A stretch of 64,000 nt of DNA from Prevotellaceae bacterium UBA1075 (GTDB taxonomy: Bacteria; Bacteroidota; Bacteroidia; Bacteroidales; Bacteroidaceae), in the NCBI GenBank assembly GCA_002316015.1, contig DCCS01000040.1:23738-87737 (forward strand), in the 5' to 3' direction. Each line of letters opens with the position of its first letter. Position 1 is the first letter of the stretch. A program made the translations under genes and the position numbers. The notes beneath the pieces are model-generated. The model saw only the letters and a list, made by a program, of their open reading frames with translations. It searched no databases and was not told the origin of the DNA. Positions 9,771 through 18,593 of this stretch are shown here, in pieces.

Positions 9771-10241
9771 CTACCTGATGCCACGGTACTTGAAGATGCG
9801 GTCCCTGGCCTCGCCCACAGCCTTGAAGAGGCGGTCGGCACGCGACCGGGTGTCCTCGTCCCGTGTGGCCACGCGGTCGGGGTGGTACTTCATGGCCATG
9901 CGCCGGTAAGCCCGGCGCACCTCGTCATCGCTGGCGTCCGGGCTCACCCCCAGCACACGATAGGCCGAGAGCACCGCGGCCGGCACATAGCCAGGAGCGG
10001 TGCCCCCACCGGGCTGCTGCCCGTTGAAGGTGTCCCTCCCGCAATAGAAGCGCGCCTTGGGACGCTGGAAAAAGCCCTCTGCCAGCCAGCCGAGCAGCAG
10101 CCCCGCGAAAGCCCCCACGGCGGAGCGCGTGAAGAAAAGTCCCGCGACGGCAAACGACCACTTGAGGCTGCGAAGTCCCAGGCGGCCGCACAGCCAGCAA
10201 CAGGCCAGTATGAAGACGAACCATCTGAATCCGATAAACAT
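9771..10241 (-). CDS. Membrane-anchored J-domain protein (DjlA-like)
   Basis: This 156-residue protein has an N-terminal hydrophobic region (about residues 1-65, probably two helices with a Gly/Ala-rich segment) and a C-terminal J-domain of about 65 residues with the diagnostic HPD in MKYHPDRVATRD. J-domains stimulate the ATPase of DnaK, so it probably recruits DnaK to the membrane. The architecture resembles DjlA but lacks the TerB-like middle domain. ATG 10241 was chosen over GTG 10247. A TACCTTTG -7 element lies about 88 bp upstream. Confidence 0.82.
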   Translation of the reverse strand: MFIGFRWFVFILACCWLCGRLGLRSLKWSFAVAGLFFTRSAVGAFAGLLLGWLAEGFFQRPKARFYCGRDTFNGQQPGGGTAPGYVPAAVLSAYRVLGVSPDASDDEVRRAYRRMAMKYHPDRVATRDEDTRSRADRLFKAVGEARDRIFKYRGIR

Positions 10242-10328
10242 ATTCACATCTTTTTATATGACACTCCTTCGCCATGCCGCCACACAGGTGTACGCACGCA
10301 CGCCATGCCCTTCCCTGTTGACGTGTGG

Positions 10329-10358
10329 CAAAGGTATGAAGTCTTTTGCGCAGCACAA
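10329..10358 (-). promoter_or_regulatory. Promoter of the J-domain/HAD gene pair
   Basis: On the minus strand TACCTTTG (10329-10336) lies 19 bp downstream of a TTG at 10356-10358, close to the Bacteroidetes -33/-7 pattern. Confidence 0.6.
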
Positions 10359-10639
10359 GGTGCTGGCGTGTTATTTTTTCCTAATCCCAGGACACAATGC
10401 TGCGGGCACAGACCGGGCCAAGAGCGGGAACCGGCATGTGGTGGCACCGGACACACCTGCCCCGACACCCCTGTGCGCGGCGGTGCCGGGAACTGCTGGC
10501 AGTCCGCCCCTGTGCCAGGCCGTGAAGCCCCCGCATCCCGTCCCCGCCGTGTGGACACCGCTTGTTACCGCCGCTGCAATGTGCTTGTCTTTGAGCAGGA
10601 AAAAAGAGTCAAATGAGACGGAACATAAAAGAAAAGGTG

Positions 10640-10647
10640 TAACTTTG
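10640..10647 (+). promoter_or_regulatory. Putative -7 element of the DUF1080 lipoprotein gene
   Basis: TAACTTTG, an exact TAnnTTTG match, about 65 bp before ATG 10712. No clear -33 element. Confidence 0.6.
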
Positions 10648-10711
10648 CGGAAGAATGTCCAAGGAAACGAGCACACAAGCATATTACAAACCCATAAAAA
10701 CTGCAAGAAAG

Positions 10712-11581
10712 ATGAAGAAGACTATGTTGCTGGCCGCGTGTGTGGCCGTGATGGCCTCATGCTGCGGGGGCAAGAAGTGCAACTGCGACTGCGAGGCATG
10801 CGCCAACTGCGAGCACAAGGCAAAGGACACCGCTGCCATGAGCGCCAAAGCCGAAATCGTGGAGAACGCCCAGTATGACCTGAGCAAACTGAAGAAGGAC
10901 GCCGAGGGCTACTACATCCTCTTCGACGGAAGCAGCCTCGACGGATGGCGCGGCTACGGACAGGACGCTGTGCCCCAGAGCTGGGAGAACGACGGCGAGA
11001 GCATCCACCTGAAGGGCAGCGGCACCGGCGAGGCCCAGGCAGAGGGAGGCGGCGACCTGCTGTTCGCGCACAAGTTCACCAACTTCACCTTCGAGTGCGA
11101 GTACAAGATAAGCAAGGGCGGCAATTCGGGCATATTCTATCTGGCCCAGGAGGCCAAGGATGCCGAGGGCAATTACCTGCCCATCTGGCAGAGCTGCTCG
11201 GAGTACCAGGTGCTGGACAACGCCAACCATATCGACGCACAACTTGGTGTCGATGGCAACCGCCAGTCCGCCTCACTCTACGACATGGTGCCCGCCAAGC
11301 CACAGAACGCCAAGCCGTTCGGCGAATGGAACAAGGCCAAGATTGTGGTCTTCAAGGGTACGGTCATCCACTACCAGAACGATGAGAAGGTACTGGAGTA
11401 CCACCTGTGGACTTCCAAATGGAAAGAGTTGCTTGACGCGAGCAAGTTCCAGAAGGGTGGCGAGTTCCCCTATGCCTACGGCCTGATGATCGAGGAGGGT
11501 AAGAACGGTGGCTACATCGCCTTCCAGGACCACGGCGACGATGTGTGGTACCGCAACGTGCGCATCAAGGTGAACGACTGA
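10712..11581 (+). CDS. DUF1080-family lipoprotein (3-keto-disaccharide hydrolase-like)
   Basis: A 289-residue predicted lipoprotein: the N-terminus MKKTMLLAACVAVMASC ends in a lipobox with the lipidated Cys at 17. Next comes an unusual Cys-rich linker with Cys at 18, 23, 25, 27, 30 and 33, then a DUF1080 (concanavalin-like) domain from about 60. Family landmarks include YYILFDGSSLDGWRGYG, GNSGIFYLAQEA, EYQVLDNANH and the C-terminal GGYIAFQDHGDDVWYRNVRI. Characterised DUF1080 proteins hydrolyse 3-keto-glucosides or 3-keto-disaccharides; a glycan-related role is likely but the substrate is unknown. The frame opens earlier at 10655, but ATG 10712 gives the signal peptide. Confidence 0.85.
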   Translation: MKKTMLLAACVAVMASCCGGKKCNCDCEACANCEHKAKDTAAMSAKAEIVENAQYDLSKLKKDAEGYYILFDGSSLDGWRGYGQDAVPQSWENDGESIHLKGSGTGEAQAEGGGDLLFAHKFTNFTFECEYKISKGGNSGIFYLAQEAKDAEGNYLPIWQSCSEYQVLDNANHIDAQLGVDGNRQSASLYDMVPAKPQNAKPFGEWNKAKIVVFKGTVIHYQNDEKVLEYHLWTSKWKELLDASKFQKGGEFPYAYGLMIEEGKNGGYIAFQDHGDDVWYRNVRIKVND

Positions 11582-11610
11582 CCCCACCCGGCACTTTGCC
11601 AGGAACAGCC

Positions 11611-11656
11611 AGAGTGGCCATGCCGCCAGGTCTCGTGCCTGCGGCATGGCCACTCT
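11611..11656 (+). terminator. Hairpin after the DUF1080 gene
   Basis: A perfect 16-bp inverted repeat (AGAGTGGCCATGCCGC at 11611-11626 and its complement at 11641-11656) with a 14-nt loop, starting 30 bp after the stop. It has no T-tract, so it could also protect the transcript 3' end. Confidence 0.6.
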
Positions 11657-11766
11657 CGCTGTTCACGGGGGGGCTCCCGCGAGACGGCACGACACGGCCA
11701 TGTCCCCATACCCGCATTCGCGCGCAATCAACAGGGACGGGCGTGACCCTTGCCAAAAAAATTGTG

Positions 11767-11774
11767 TAACTTTG
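11767..11774 (+). promoter_or_regulatory. Putative -7 element of the GH31 gene
   Basis: TAACTTTG about 41 bp before ATG 11815; no good -33 match at the usual spacing. Confidence 0.6.
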
Positions 11775-11814
11775 CGTATGATTGTGTTGTGTAACCATAT
11801 CATCTGTTCATTAT

Positions 11815-14379
11815 ATGAGGAATAACATCAAAGACTGCCTCCGCACCGCGCTGGCCGCGCTGGCCGTGTGCGCGTTCCCGCTCACGGGGCAGGCGGAGGA
11901 GGGACTGAACCCCGTGCCCGCCCCCGAAGCCGTGGTCACGGAGGGCAACGTGCGCTTCACCGTGCTCACCGACCGCATGATACGCATCCAGTACAGCAGC
12001 CAGGCGAAGTTCGAGGACCGCGCCACCTTTGCCATCGTCAACCGCCGCCTGCCCGTGCCACATTTCACCACGGAGCGCGACGGCAAGTACCTGTACATCC
12101 ACACCGACAGCCTCGACCTGCGCTACCGCCTGGGCTCAGTGCCGCGCGAGCGGGACAAGTCGCCCAACAACCTGCTCATCACCTTCCGCATGAACGGATT
12201 CACCTGCCAGTGGTACCCCGGAAAGGACGACGCGCTGAACCTGCTCGGCACCCACCGCACGCTTGACACCGCATGGGGCGACAACATGCGCTACAAGATG
12301 GAGAAGGGACTGCTCTCCCGCGCCGGGTGGGCCATCATCGACGAGAGCCCACGTACCACCAGGGGCGACGGAAGCACCTCCTACGCGCTTGAGCCCAACA
12401 GCGAGGGTTTCCCCTGGTGGGCCACGCCCGTGGACACCGATGCCACCGACTGGTACTTCCTGGGCTACGGGCACAACTACAAGCAGTGCCTGGGCGACTA
12501 CATCAAGGTGGGAGGGCGTGTCCCGCTGCCTCCGAAATACATCTTCGGCTACTGGTACAGCCGCTTCGCCGCCTACAGCACAGCCGACTTCAAGCAGATT
12601 ATCAGCGATGTGGAGAGGTACAGCGTGCCCATGGACGTGCTCATCATGGACATGGACTGGCACAGGGACGGCTGGACGGGATGGAGCTGGAACAAGTCTC
12701 TCATCCCCAACCCCAGCGAACTGATTTCCTACATGCACAAGCATGGCCTGCGCACCGCACTCAACCTGCATCCCGCCGACGGTGTATCGTCCAGCGAGGA
12801 CTACTACGACGAGATGAAGGCCGAGCTGGGATACGCCAGCGACTACACCGCCACGCTGCCCTGGGCCGTGGAGGATTACAACTACATGAAGGCACTCTTC
12901 AAGAGCTTCCTCAGGAAGTACGAGCAGATGGGGGTTGACTTCTGGTGGCTCGACTGGCAGCAGCACCTGCTCGTGGACAACATGACACTGGGCGAGACCT
13001 TCTGGTGCAACCACACCTTCTTTGAGGACATGCGCCTCAACCGCCCCGGGCTGCGCCCAGTCATCTACCACCGCTGGGGAGGCCTGGGAAGCCACCGCTA
13101 CCCCATCAGCTTCTCGGGCGACACGTTCTCCAAATGGAGCACGCTGGGCTACCTGGCCTACTTCACCAGCAATGCCAGCAACGTGTGCTACACCTACTGG
13201 GGGCATGACATAGGCGGCCACCAGGGCGGCAGCAACGACCAGGAGCTGTACCTGCGCTGGCTGCAGTTCGGTGCCTACACGCCCATATTCCGCACCCACG
13301 CGCTCAAGGACGGCAAGATTGAGCGCAGGATATGGAAATACAAGAACTTCACACAGCTCCGCGAGGCCGTGCGCCAGCGTTACCGCCTCTTCCCGTACCT
13401 TTATACGGCGGCCCGCGAGACCTACGACACCGGGGTGGGCATGAACCGTCCGCTCTACTACGAATGGCCCGAGGAGGGCAAGGCTTACCAGTTTGAGGAC
13501 GAGTACATGTTCGGCCCCGACATGCTGGTGGCTCCCATCTACGAGCCCGCCCAGGACGGCATCAGCACCCGTACCATCTGGCTTCCCAAGGGGCTCTGGT
13601 GGGACATGACCAGGGGTGAGCTGGCCGAGGGTGACCGCACCTTCCGTGCCCAGTTCACACTCGATGAGTTCCCCGTCTATTACAAGGCAGGCTCCATCAT
13701 CCCGCTCTATCCTGTGCAGCGCAGCGTGGTGACCAATCCTGCCACCATCACACTCTACGTCACACCCGGAGCCGACGGCGCAGGAAGCCTCTACGAGGAC
13801 GACGGTGCCGACAACGCTTATGTGGACGGCGCGTGGGCACGCACGCTCTTTGCCCAGGAGCGCACCGCCAAGGCCGTGACCCTGACCATAGGCGCGCGCC
13901 AGGGCAGTTTCGAGGGCATGCCCCAGAAGCGCACCTGGCTGGTGCAGATGCCGGCCATGCCCGGGACGTGCGACCTGCAGGGCATCACGCTCAACGGCAA
14001 CCCGGTGGATGCCTCACAAGTCAGCTACAACGCCACCACCCACCTGCTGCAGGTGAGCCTGCCCACCGGCGACCTCGCCCAGGCACTTTCCCTGCGTGTC
14101 CCACTCAAGCAGGAGCCTGGCTCGGCAAGCGAGGACGAGAGCGGCGGCAACCGCATCAATTTCGACAACAGCCACGGTGCGGTGAGCGTCAACGCTCCAC
14201 GCCAGGCCGCAAGCATCCGGCTCACCGTGACCACCGCAGGGGGCGCGTGTGTGGCCCGCGAGGAGGCGCACAACACAAGCAGCCTGCTCCTCTCGATCGC
14301 CTCGCTGCCCCAGGGCACATACATCTGCCACGCCCTGGTGGACGGCAAGAGCACCACCAGGAAAATCATAAAGAAATGA
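11815..14379 (+). CDS. Secreted glycoside hydrolase family 31 with T9SS-like C-terminal sorting domain
   Basis: GH31 enzymes are retaining alpha-glycosidases (alpha-glucosidase, alpha-xylosidase, alpha-galactosidase and related). The 854-residue protein has a signal peptide (about 1-27, ending GQAEE), an N-terminal beta-sandwich, and a (beta/alpha)8 domain with DMDWHRDGWTGWSWN, the probable nucleophile Asp380 in DFWWLDWQQ and the probable acid/base Asp436 in SFSGD. C-terminal beta domains follow. The last ~55 residues (LTVTTAGG to GTYICHALVDGKSTTRKII) resemble a type A sorting domain of the type IX secretion system, implying export to the cell surface. ATG 11815 was chosen for the signal peptide. 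It overlaps the next gene by an ATGA. The specificity is not determinable here. Confidence 0.9.
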   Translation: MRNNIKDCLRTALAALAVCAFPLTGQAEEGLNPVPAPEAVVTEGNVRFTVLTDRMIRIQYSSQAKFEDRATFAIVNRRLPVPHFTTERDGKYLYIHTDSLDLRYRLGSVPRERDKSPNNLLITFRMNGFTCQWYPGKDDALNLLGTHRTLDTAWGDNMRYKMEKGLLSRAGWAIIDESPRTTRGDGSTSYALEPNSEGFPWWATPVDTDATDWYFLGYGHNYKQCLGDYIKVGGRVPLPPKYIFGYWYSRFAAYSTADFKQIISDVERYSVPMDVLIMDMDWHRDGWTGWSWNKSLIPNPSELISYMHKHGLRTALNLHPADGVSSSEDYYDEMKAELGYASDYTATLPWAVEDYNYMKALFKSFLRKYEQMGVDFWWLDWQQHLLVDNMTLGETFWCNHTFFEDMRLNRPGLRPVIYHRWGGLGSHRYPISFSGDTFSKWSTLGYLAYFTSNASNVCYTYWGHDIGGHQGGSNDQELYLRWLQFGAYTPIFRTHALKDGKIERRIWKYKNFTQLREAVRQRYRLFPYLYTAARETYDTGVGMNRPLYYEWPEEGKAYQFEDEYMFGPDMLVAPIYEPAQDGISTRTIWLPKGLWWDMTRGELAEGDRTFRAQFTLDEFPVYYKAGSIIPLYPVQRSVVTNPATITLYVTPGADGAGSLYEDDGADNAYVDGAWARTLFAQERTAKAVTLTIGARQGSFEGMPQKRTWLVQMPAMPGTCDLQGITLNGNPVDASQVSYNATTHLLQVSLPTGDLAQALSLRVPLKQEPGSASEDESGGNRINFDNSHGAVSVNAPRQAASIRLTVTTAGGACVAREEAHNTSSLLLSIASLPQGTYICHALVDGKSTTRKIIKK

Positions 14380-15437
14380 CCACACACAACATGAGCGACA
14401 TGACACACCACATACAATCACGCCACACACCTGGCAGCACACTGCTGCTGGGCCTGCTGCTGGCTCTGGGTACCCACACCACCGCCCTGTCACAGACCCG
14501 CCTGTGGATTTCGGGCTCAGCCGTACCGGGCGGCACACAGGAACTCACCCGCTTCAGCACCGGCACCACGGGCAAGTACGCCTTCAAGTTCCACGGCACG
14601 CTCCAGCCCGGCAAACTCTATGTGCAGACCAGGGAAGAGCGCACCGCCAGCACCTTCTACTACGCGCCCAAGCAGGTGGACTCCAATATCGTCAACGACG
14701 GGATTGCCTTCGCCTCCACCCGCGACACCACGGATGCAGCCTGGGCCGTGCTTTTCGGGGCCGACAATTACCGCTTCACCGTCACGCCCGCCGACAAGAG
14801 ACTCGAGGGGGAACTCTTCGCGCAATGGTACGAGGCGTGGATCGTGGGCGGATGCGTAGAGGACAACCAGGGAAGCGGCTCGTCGGCCGGACAATGGCAA
14901 GTGGGCGCGGGGAAGGCCATGACGCGCTCCGAGAGCGACCCAAACGTGTGGAACTGGACAGGCGAACTGAAGATATACAAGTCGAATGTGGAATCCAACC
15001 GCCTCAAGATAAACGGGCAATACGGATGGACACCCAAGGTGCTGCACCCTTTCAAGGCCGACCAGCCCCTCACGGCCTCCACCCAGTTCTGGTACTGCGG
15101 GCCAAACGACACCAAGTGGACTATCAGCCAGGACGGCTATTACTACATACGCATCAACGTGTTTGAGGAGACCATGCACGCCGAGTACCTGGGCACCACC
15201 ATCCCCGACGGCATGCAGGCCACCGCCGGCTGCGACGCACAGGTGACCGTGACAGGACGCGGCATCCAGGTGACCAGCAGTGCCATGGCCAACTGCCGCC
15301 TCTACACCACCGGGGGACACCACATCGCCACACAGAGCGGCACGCAGGTCACGCTGCAGATGCCCGCCCGTGGCACCTACCTGCTCTATGTGGACAACGG
15401 GGAGAGTGCCTTCACGCGCAAGATTGTCACCGACTGA
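14376..15437 (+). CDS. Secreted SusE/SusF-like glycan-binding protein with T9SS-like C-terminus
   Basis: A 353-residue secreted protein whose start overlaps the GH31 stop (ATGA). ATGs at 14391 and 14400 are equally possible starts; all precede a hydrophobic signal sequence (STLLLGLLLALG). Two tandem beta-sandwich modules resemble the starch-binding modules of SusE/SusF: RLWISGSAVPGGTQ...KYAFKFHGTLQPGKL and a second around PNVWNWTGELKIYKS...LKINGQYGW. The C-terminus, GTYLLYVDNGESAFTRKIV, is again of the T9SS sorting type. It probably binds the glycan attacked by the neighbouring GH31 enzyme. The family assignment is by pattern, not alignment. Confidence 0.65.
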   Translation: MTTHNMSDMTHHIQSRHTPGSTLLLGLLLALGTHTTALSQTRLWISGSAVPGGTQELTRFSTGTTGKYAFKFHGTLQPGKLYVQTREERTASTFYYAPKQVDSNIVNDGIAFASTRDTTDAAWAVLFGADNYRFTVTPADKRLEGELFAQWYEAWIVGGCVEDNQGSGSSAGQWQVGAGKAMTRSESDPNVWNWTGELKIYKSNVESNRLKINGQYGWTPKVLHPFKADQPLTASTQFWYCGPNDTKWTISQDGYYYIRINVFEETMHAEYLGTTIPDGMQATAGCDAQVTVTGRGIQVTSSAMANCRLYTTGGHHIATQSGTQVTLQMPARGTYLLYVDNGESAFTRKIVTD

Positions 15438-15441
15438 CCTC

Positions 15442-16338
15442 ATGGAAAGACAAGCAAGAAACTCCCGGGAAAGCCACGCGGCGGCGGCGGCCCCCCGCCG
15501 TGCCGCACCAGGCGTGGGACAGCAGTACGAGACCATCACCAGCACACAGAACCCACGGGTGAAGCGGTTGCTCACCCTGGAGCAGAAATCCCAGGAGCGC
15601 AAGGCCACCGGACGCTTCGTGGTAGAGGGGCGCAGGGAACTGGCACACTGCGTGGAGGCGGGATTCGCGGTGGAATGCGTCTTCGTGCGCGAGGACGTGC
15701 TCCCCACCCTGCTCCCCACCCTACCACGGCAGGCAGACATCCTGCCCGTGAGCGCCAGGGTGTACGAGCGCATCGCCTACCGCGAGGGCACCGAGGGCGT
15801 GGTGGCCATCGTGGAGAGCCGCACCCTGCGGCTGGCCAGCCTGCGGCTGCCCCACAATCCCCTGCTCATCGTACTGGAGAGCGTGGAGAAACCAGGCAAC
15901 CTGGGGGCCGTGTTGCGCAGCGCGGACGCCGCCTGGGCAGATGCCGTCATCGTGTGCGACCCCATGACCGACCTCTACAACCCCAATCTCATACGCTCGT
16001 CGGTAGGGGCTGTCTTCACTGTTCCGTGCGTGGCATGCTCCTCACAGGAGTGCATCGCCTTCCTCAAGGAGCGTGGCCTGCAGATCCTCACCGCGCAGCT
16101 GCAGGACTCGCGCCTCTATTACGACACCCCCATGACACAGGGCACAGCCATCGTGATGGGCACGGAATCCACCGGCCTCACCAGCGTGTGGCGCGAGGCG
16201 GCCGATGCGCACATACGCATCCCAATGCTGGGACGGCTCGACAGCCTCAACGTGTCGGTCAGCGCGGCCATACTCCTCTTCGAGGCCGTGAGGCAGCGCC
16301 AGGAAGCGGCATGCCGTACCCAAGCAAGCGCACAATGA
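15442..16338 (+). CDS. SpoU/TrmH-family RNA 2'-O-methyltransferase
   Basis: A SAM-dependent ribose methyltransferase of the SPOUT (trefoil-knot) superfamily, 298 residues. An N-terminal substrate-binding domain (TITSTQNPRVKRLLTLEQK...GRFVVEGRREL) precedes the catalytic domain with SpoU motifs: motif 1 EKPGNLGAVLRSADA, motif 2 IVMGTESTGLT and motif 3 IPMLGRLDSLNVSVSAAI. The RNA target (rRNA or tRNA) cannot be specified. It starts 4 bp after the SusF-like stop, so it may be read through from the glycan operon although the functions are unrelated. The first ~30 residues are Ala/Arg-rich and may not belong to the fold. Confidence 0.9.
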   Translation: MERQARNSRESHAAAAAPRRAAPGVGQQYETITSTQNPRVKRLLTLEQKSQERKATGRFVVEGRRELAHCVEAGFAVECVFVREDVLPTLLPTLPRQADILPVSARVYERIAYREGTEGVVAIVESRTLRLASLRLPHNPLLIVLESVEKPGNLGAVLRSADAAWADAVIVCDPMTDLYNPNLIRSSVGAVFTVPCVACSSQECIAFLKERGLQILTAQLQDSRLYYDTPMTQGTAIVMGTESTGLTSVWREAADAHIRIPMLGRLDSLNVSVSAAILLFEAVRQRQEAACRTQASAQ

Positions 16339-16351
16339 AAGGAACGGGAGC

Positions 16352-16398
16352 GAAAAGTGGCGACCCGCGCTGTACATCCTGCCCGCCCGCCACTTTTC
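16352..16398 (+). terminator. Hairpin downstream of the SpoU methyltransferase
   Basis: An 11-bp inverted repeat (GAAAAGTGGCG and its complement) separated by 25 nt, starting 14 bp after the stop. A second, smaller inverted repeat (GAATGGC, 16458-16485) follows before the convergent oxidoreductase gene; either could be a terminator. Confidence 0.5.
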
Positions 16399-16499
16399 AC
16401 TTCCTCCATATTCCTCACACAGCCCTGTGCCACCCCTCATCCGCCCCAGCGGGAGATGAATGGCGGCACGCCGCATGAGCCATTCTCGCCTGTTGACTC

Positions 16500-17489
16500 T
16501 CACTTCTTGCCCTGCCCGAAGTCCATTCCCCACTCCGCGCGCAGGACATCCAGCAAGCGCATGACGGCCAGCGACTCGCTGTGCGGCATCATGGGCGACT
16601 CCACCCGTCCCTCGGCGATGCACCTTTGCGCCTCCAGCACCTGGTACTCGTAGCCCGTGACCACGCCCTCGGGACACTCATAGGTAGCCACACGGTCAAA
16701 GCCCACGAACACATCCACCCGCGTGGGATTGTTCACATTGTCAACCACCAGATACCCTTTCTCGCCGCCTATCACCGCCTGGCGGTCGGCACGGCACACG
16801 GCGCTGCACTGCAGCGAGGCCAGGCGCCCGTGGCTGTACATGAGCGAGACGCTCTCCTGCAGGTCCACCCCCGTGGGGCCCATCAGGCAGTTGCTCACCA
16901 CACGCTCCACCTCCCCCCCGAAAAACATGCGCGCGAAATGCAGGGGATACACCCCCAGGTCAAGCAGCGCGCCACCACCCAGTTCGGGCCGCATGACACG
17001 CTCCTTGTGGTCTATCTTGTAGCAGAGCGAGGCGGTGAGCATCCCCGGAGCGCCTATCACGCCGCTCTCCAGCACCTCGGCTATCTTACGGCACAGGGGC
17101 ATGTAGCGTATCCACATCGCCTCGGCCAGATACACCCCACGCTCATGCGACAGTCCTATCAGAGCCTCGGCCTCGTCCGCGTTCATGGTGAAAGCCTTCT
17201 CCACCAGGCACGCCTTGCCCGCGAGCAGAGCCTTGCGGGCGGGCTCGTAGTGGCAGGAGTGGGGCGTGGCTATGTACAGGAGGTCCACCTGGGGATCCTC
17301 CAGGATGGTGTCATATGAGCCATAAGGCCGCTCGACACCCAAGGCCTCGGCAAACGCGCGTGCCTTCTCGGCCGAGCGCGACGCCACGGCTTTCACGCAC
17401 ACGCCCGGCACCCGGGCCAGCGTGCGGGTCATCTTCTCCGCGATGTGCCCCGCACCGATGATGCCCACATTGAACATTCTCGTACTCAT
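16500..17489 (-). CDS. Gfo/Idh/MocA-family NAD(P)-dependent oxidoreductase
   Basis: A 329-residue cytosolic dehydrogenase. The N-terminal Rossmann fold shows NVGIIGAGHIAEKM (glycine-rich loop) and the region of the family EKP motif reads LVEKAFTMNADEAEALI, followed by the C-terminal alpha/beta domain (VGIYPLHFA-like LGVYPLHFARMFFG). Such enzymes act on sugars, inositols or their derivatives, and related members include trans-1,2-dihydrobenzene-1,2-diol dehydrogenase-like proteins; the substrate is not readable. ATG 17489 gives MSTRMFNVGIIG; an alternative ATG sits 4 codons in. A TTGC-N19-TAACTTTG promoter lies about 33 bp upstream. Confidence 0.88.
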   Translation of the reverse strand: MSTRMFNVGIIGAGHIAEKMTRTLARVPGVCVKAVASRSAEKARAFAEALGVERPYGSYDTILEDPQVDLLYIATPHSCHYEPARKALLAGKACLVEKAFTMNADEAEALIGLSHERGVYLAEAMWIRYMPLCRKIAEVLESGVIGAPGMLTASLCYKIDHKERVMRPELGGGALLDLGVYPLHFARMFFGGEVERVVSNCLMGPTGVDLQESVSLMYSHGRLASLQCSAVCRADRQAVIGGEKGYLVVDNVNNPTRVDVFVGFDRVATYECPEGVVTGYEYQVLEAQRCIAEGRVESPMMPHSESLAVMRLLDVLRAEWGMDFGQGKK

Positions 17490-17521
17490 CTCTTTTATGT
17501 TAAATGGTCTGACTTCTACCG

Positions 17522-17552
17522 CAAAGTTACATTTATCCCGCGAGACCCGCAA
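17522..17552 (-). promoter_or_regulatory. Promoter of the Gfo/Idh/MocA gene
   Basis: On the minus strand a TTGC -33 element (17549-17552) is exactly 19 bp from TAACTTTG (17522-17529). Confidence 0.75.
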
Positions 17553-17662
17553 GCGCGCCGCGCCACCAAATGCCCTGCGGTGCGCGGTCTGTCCCTGCAA
17601 CAAAACGGGACAATCACGCACAAATTATGGTTCCACACGGAATGCGGGAGCCCGCTTTTGCT

Positions 17663-17670
17663 TAACTTTG
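17663..17670 (+). promoter_or_regulatory. Putative -7 element of the YgjP-like gene
   Basis: TAACTTTG about 68 bp before ATG 17738; divergent from the oxidoreductase promoter. Confidence 0.55.
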
Positions 17671-17737
17671 CATGGCGGGAGCGCAGCGCGGACAACAGCC
17701 TGCACGCCTCCCGCACCCCAATGGACAGGAATGGAAC

Positions 17738-18475
17738 ATGAGCGAAGAGAGAACACTCACCGATGACGAACTGGGACGCATCCTCATCCACAGCAGCGCA
17801 CGGGCCAGGCGGATAACCTTCAGATGCAAGGAGGGGGTGCTCACATGCACCACGCCGCCGCACACCAGCACAAGCCAGGTGGCGCGCGTGGTCAACGAGA
17901 TGAGGGGCAGGCTGCGCGGGCTGGCGCAGCGGGGCAGGGACAGGCACACCGCCTCGCTGTTCACCCCACAGAGCCGCATCGAGGCCGAGGGGTTCACGTT
18001 CAGTTGCCTGCGGGACGACGGGGGCAAGCCCCGTGTGCGCGAGGACGCGCGGGGCATGACCTTCCTCTACCCCGGCGGGCTCGACTGGTCGTCCGACGGG
18101 CTGCAGCAGTGGCTCACCCGCGTGGTGGAGGAATGCCTGCGGCGGCGCGCCACCAGGACACTCATCCCGCGCCTGCTCACACTCGCCGGGCTGCGGGGAC
18201 TGCACGTGCGCGAGGCCACCGTGCGCAAGACCAAGAGCCGATGGGGCAGCTGCTCCGGCAAGGGCGACATACACCTGAGCCTGTACCTGATGCTGCTGCC
18301 GCCCCACCTGCGCGACTTCATCATGCAGCATGAGCTCACCCACCTGCTTGAGATGAACCACGGCCCGCGCTTCCACGCCCTGCTCAACCAGGCGGTGGCC
18401 GGCCAGGAGGAAGCCCTGCAGAGGGAGATGAGGCAGTTCCACACCGCGCTCACGCTGCAACAGCCTTCCCCATAA
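17738..18475 (+). CDS. YgjP-like/SprT-type zinc metallopeptidase (DUF45)
   Basis: A 245-residue protein of the M48-related YgjP family. The C-terminal half has the family signature TKSRWGSCSGKGDIHLSL followed by the zinc site HELTHLLEMNHGPRFH: HExxH with the third ligand His downstream in NHGPRFH. The biological substrate of this family is not established; it is often encoded near restriction or housekeeping loci. ATG 17738 is preceded by AGGAATGG. The frame extends upstream to 17672 but without conservation. It stands alone between divergent and co-directional neighbours. Confidence 0.87.
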   Translation: MSEERTLTDDELGRILIHSSARARRITFRCKEGVLTCTTPPHTSTSQVARVVNEMRGRLRGLAQRGRDRHTASLFTPQSRIEAEGFTFSCLRDDGGKPRVREDARGMTFLYPGGLDWSSDGLQQWLTRVVEECLRRRATRTLIPRLLTLAGLRGLHVREATVRKTKSRWGSCSGKGDIHLSLYLMLLPPHLRDFIMQHELTHLLEMNHGPRFHALLNQAVAGQEEALQREMRQFHTALTLQQPSP

Positions 18476-18593
18476 GGGGCGACAGGCGGCGCCACGCGCC
18501 ATCCCTGAGACACCCGGCACACGCGCCATCCCGCCACACGCCATGCCCCCACCTGCACATTCACTCCCCTCACCACCACACACGACACCAAGC

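Larger units (their letters stand above)
10242..10711. other. Intergenic region with divergent promoters
   Basis: 470 bp between the J-domain gene and the DUF1080 lipoprotein gene. It holds the two promoters listed separately (10329-10358 minus, 10640-10647 plus). The middle, about 10360-10630, is GC-rich with no gene, RNA or repeat that I recognise. Confidence 0.6.

Noticed and set aside
12136..13299. Minus-strand frame opposite the GH31 gene
   Set aside because: Shadow of GH31 with no independent start, motif or promoter.
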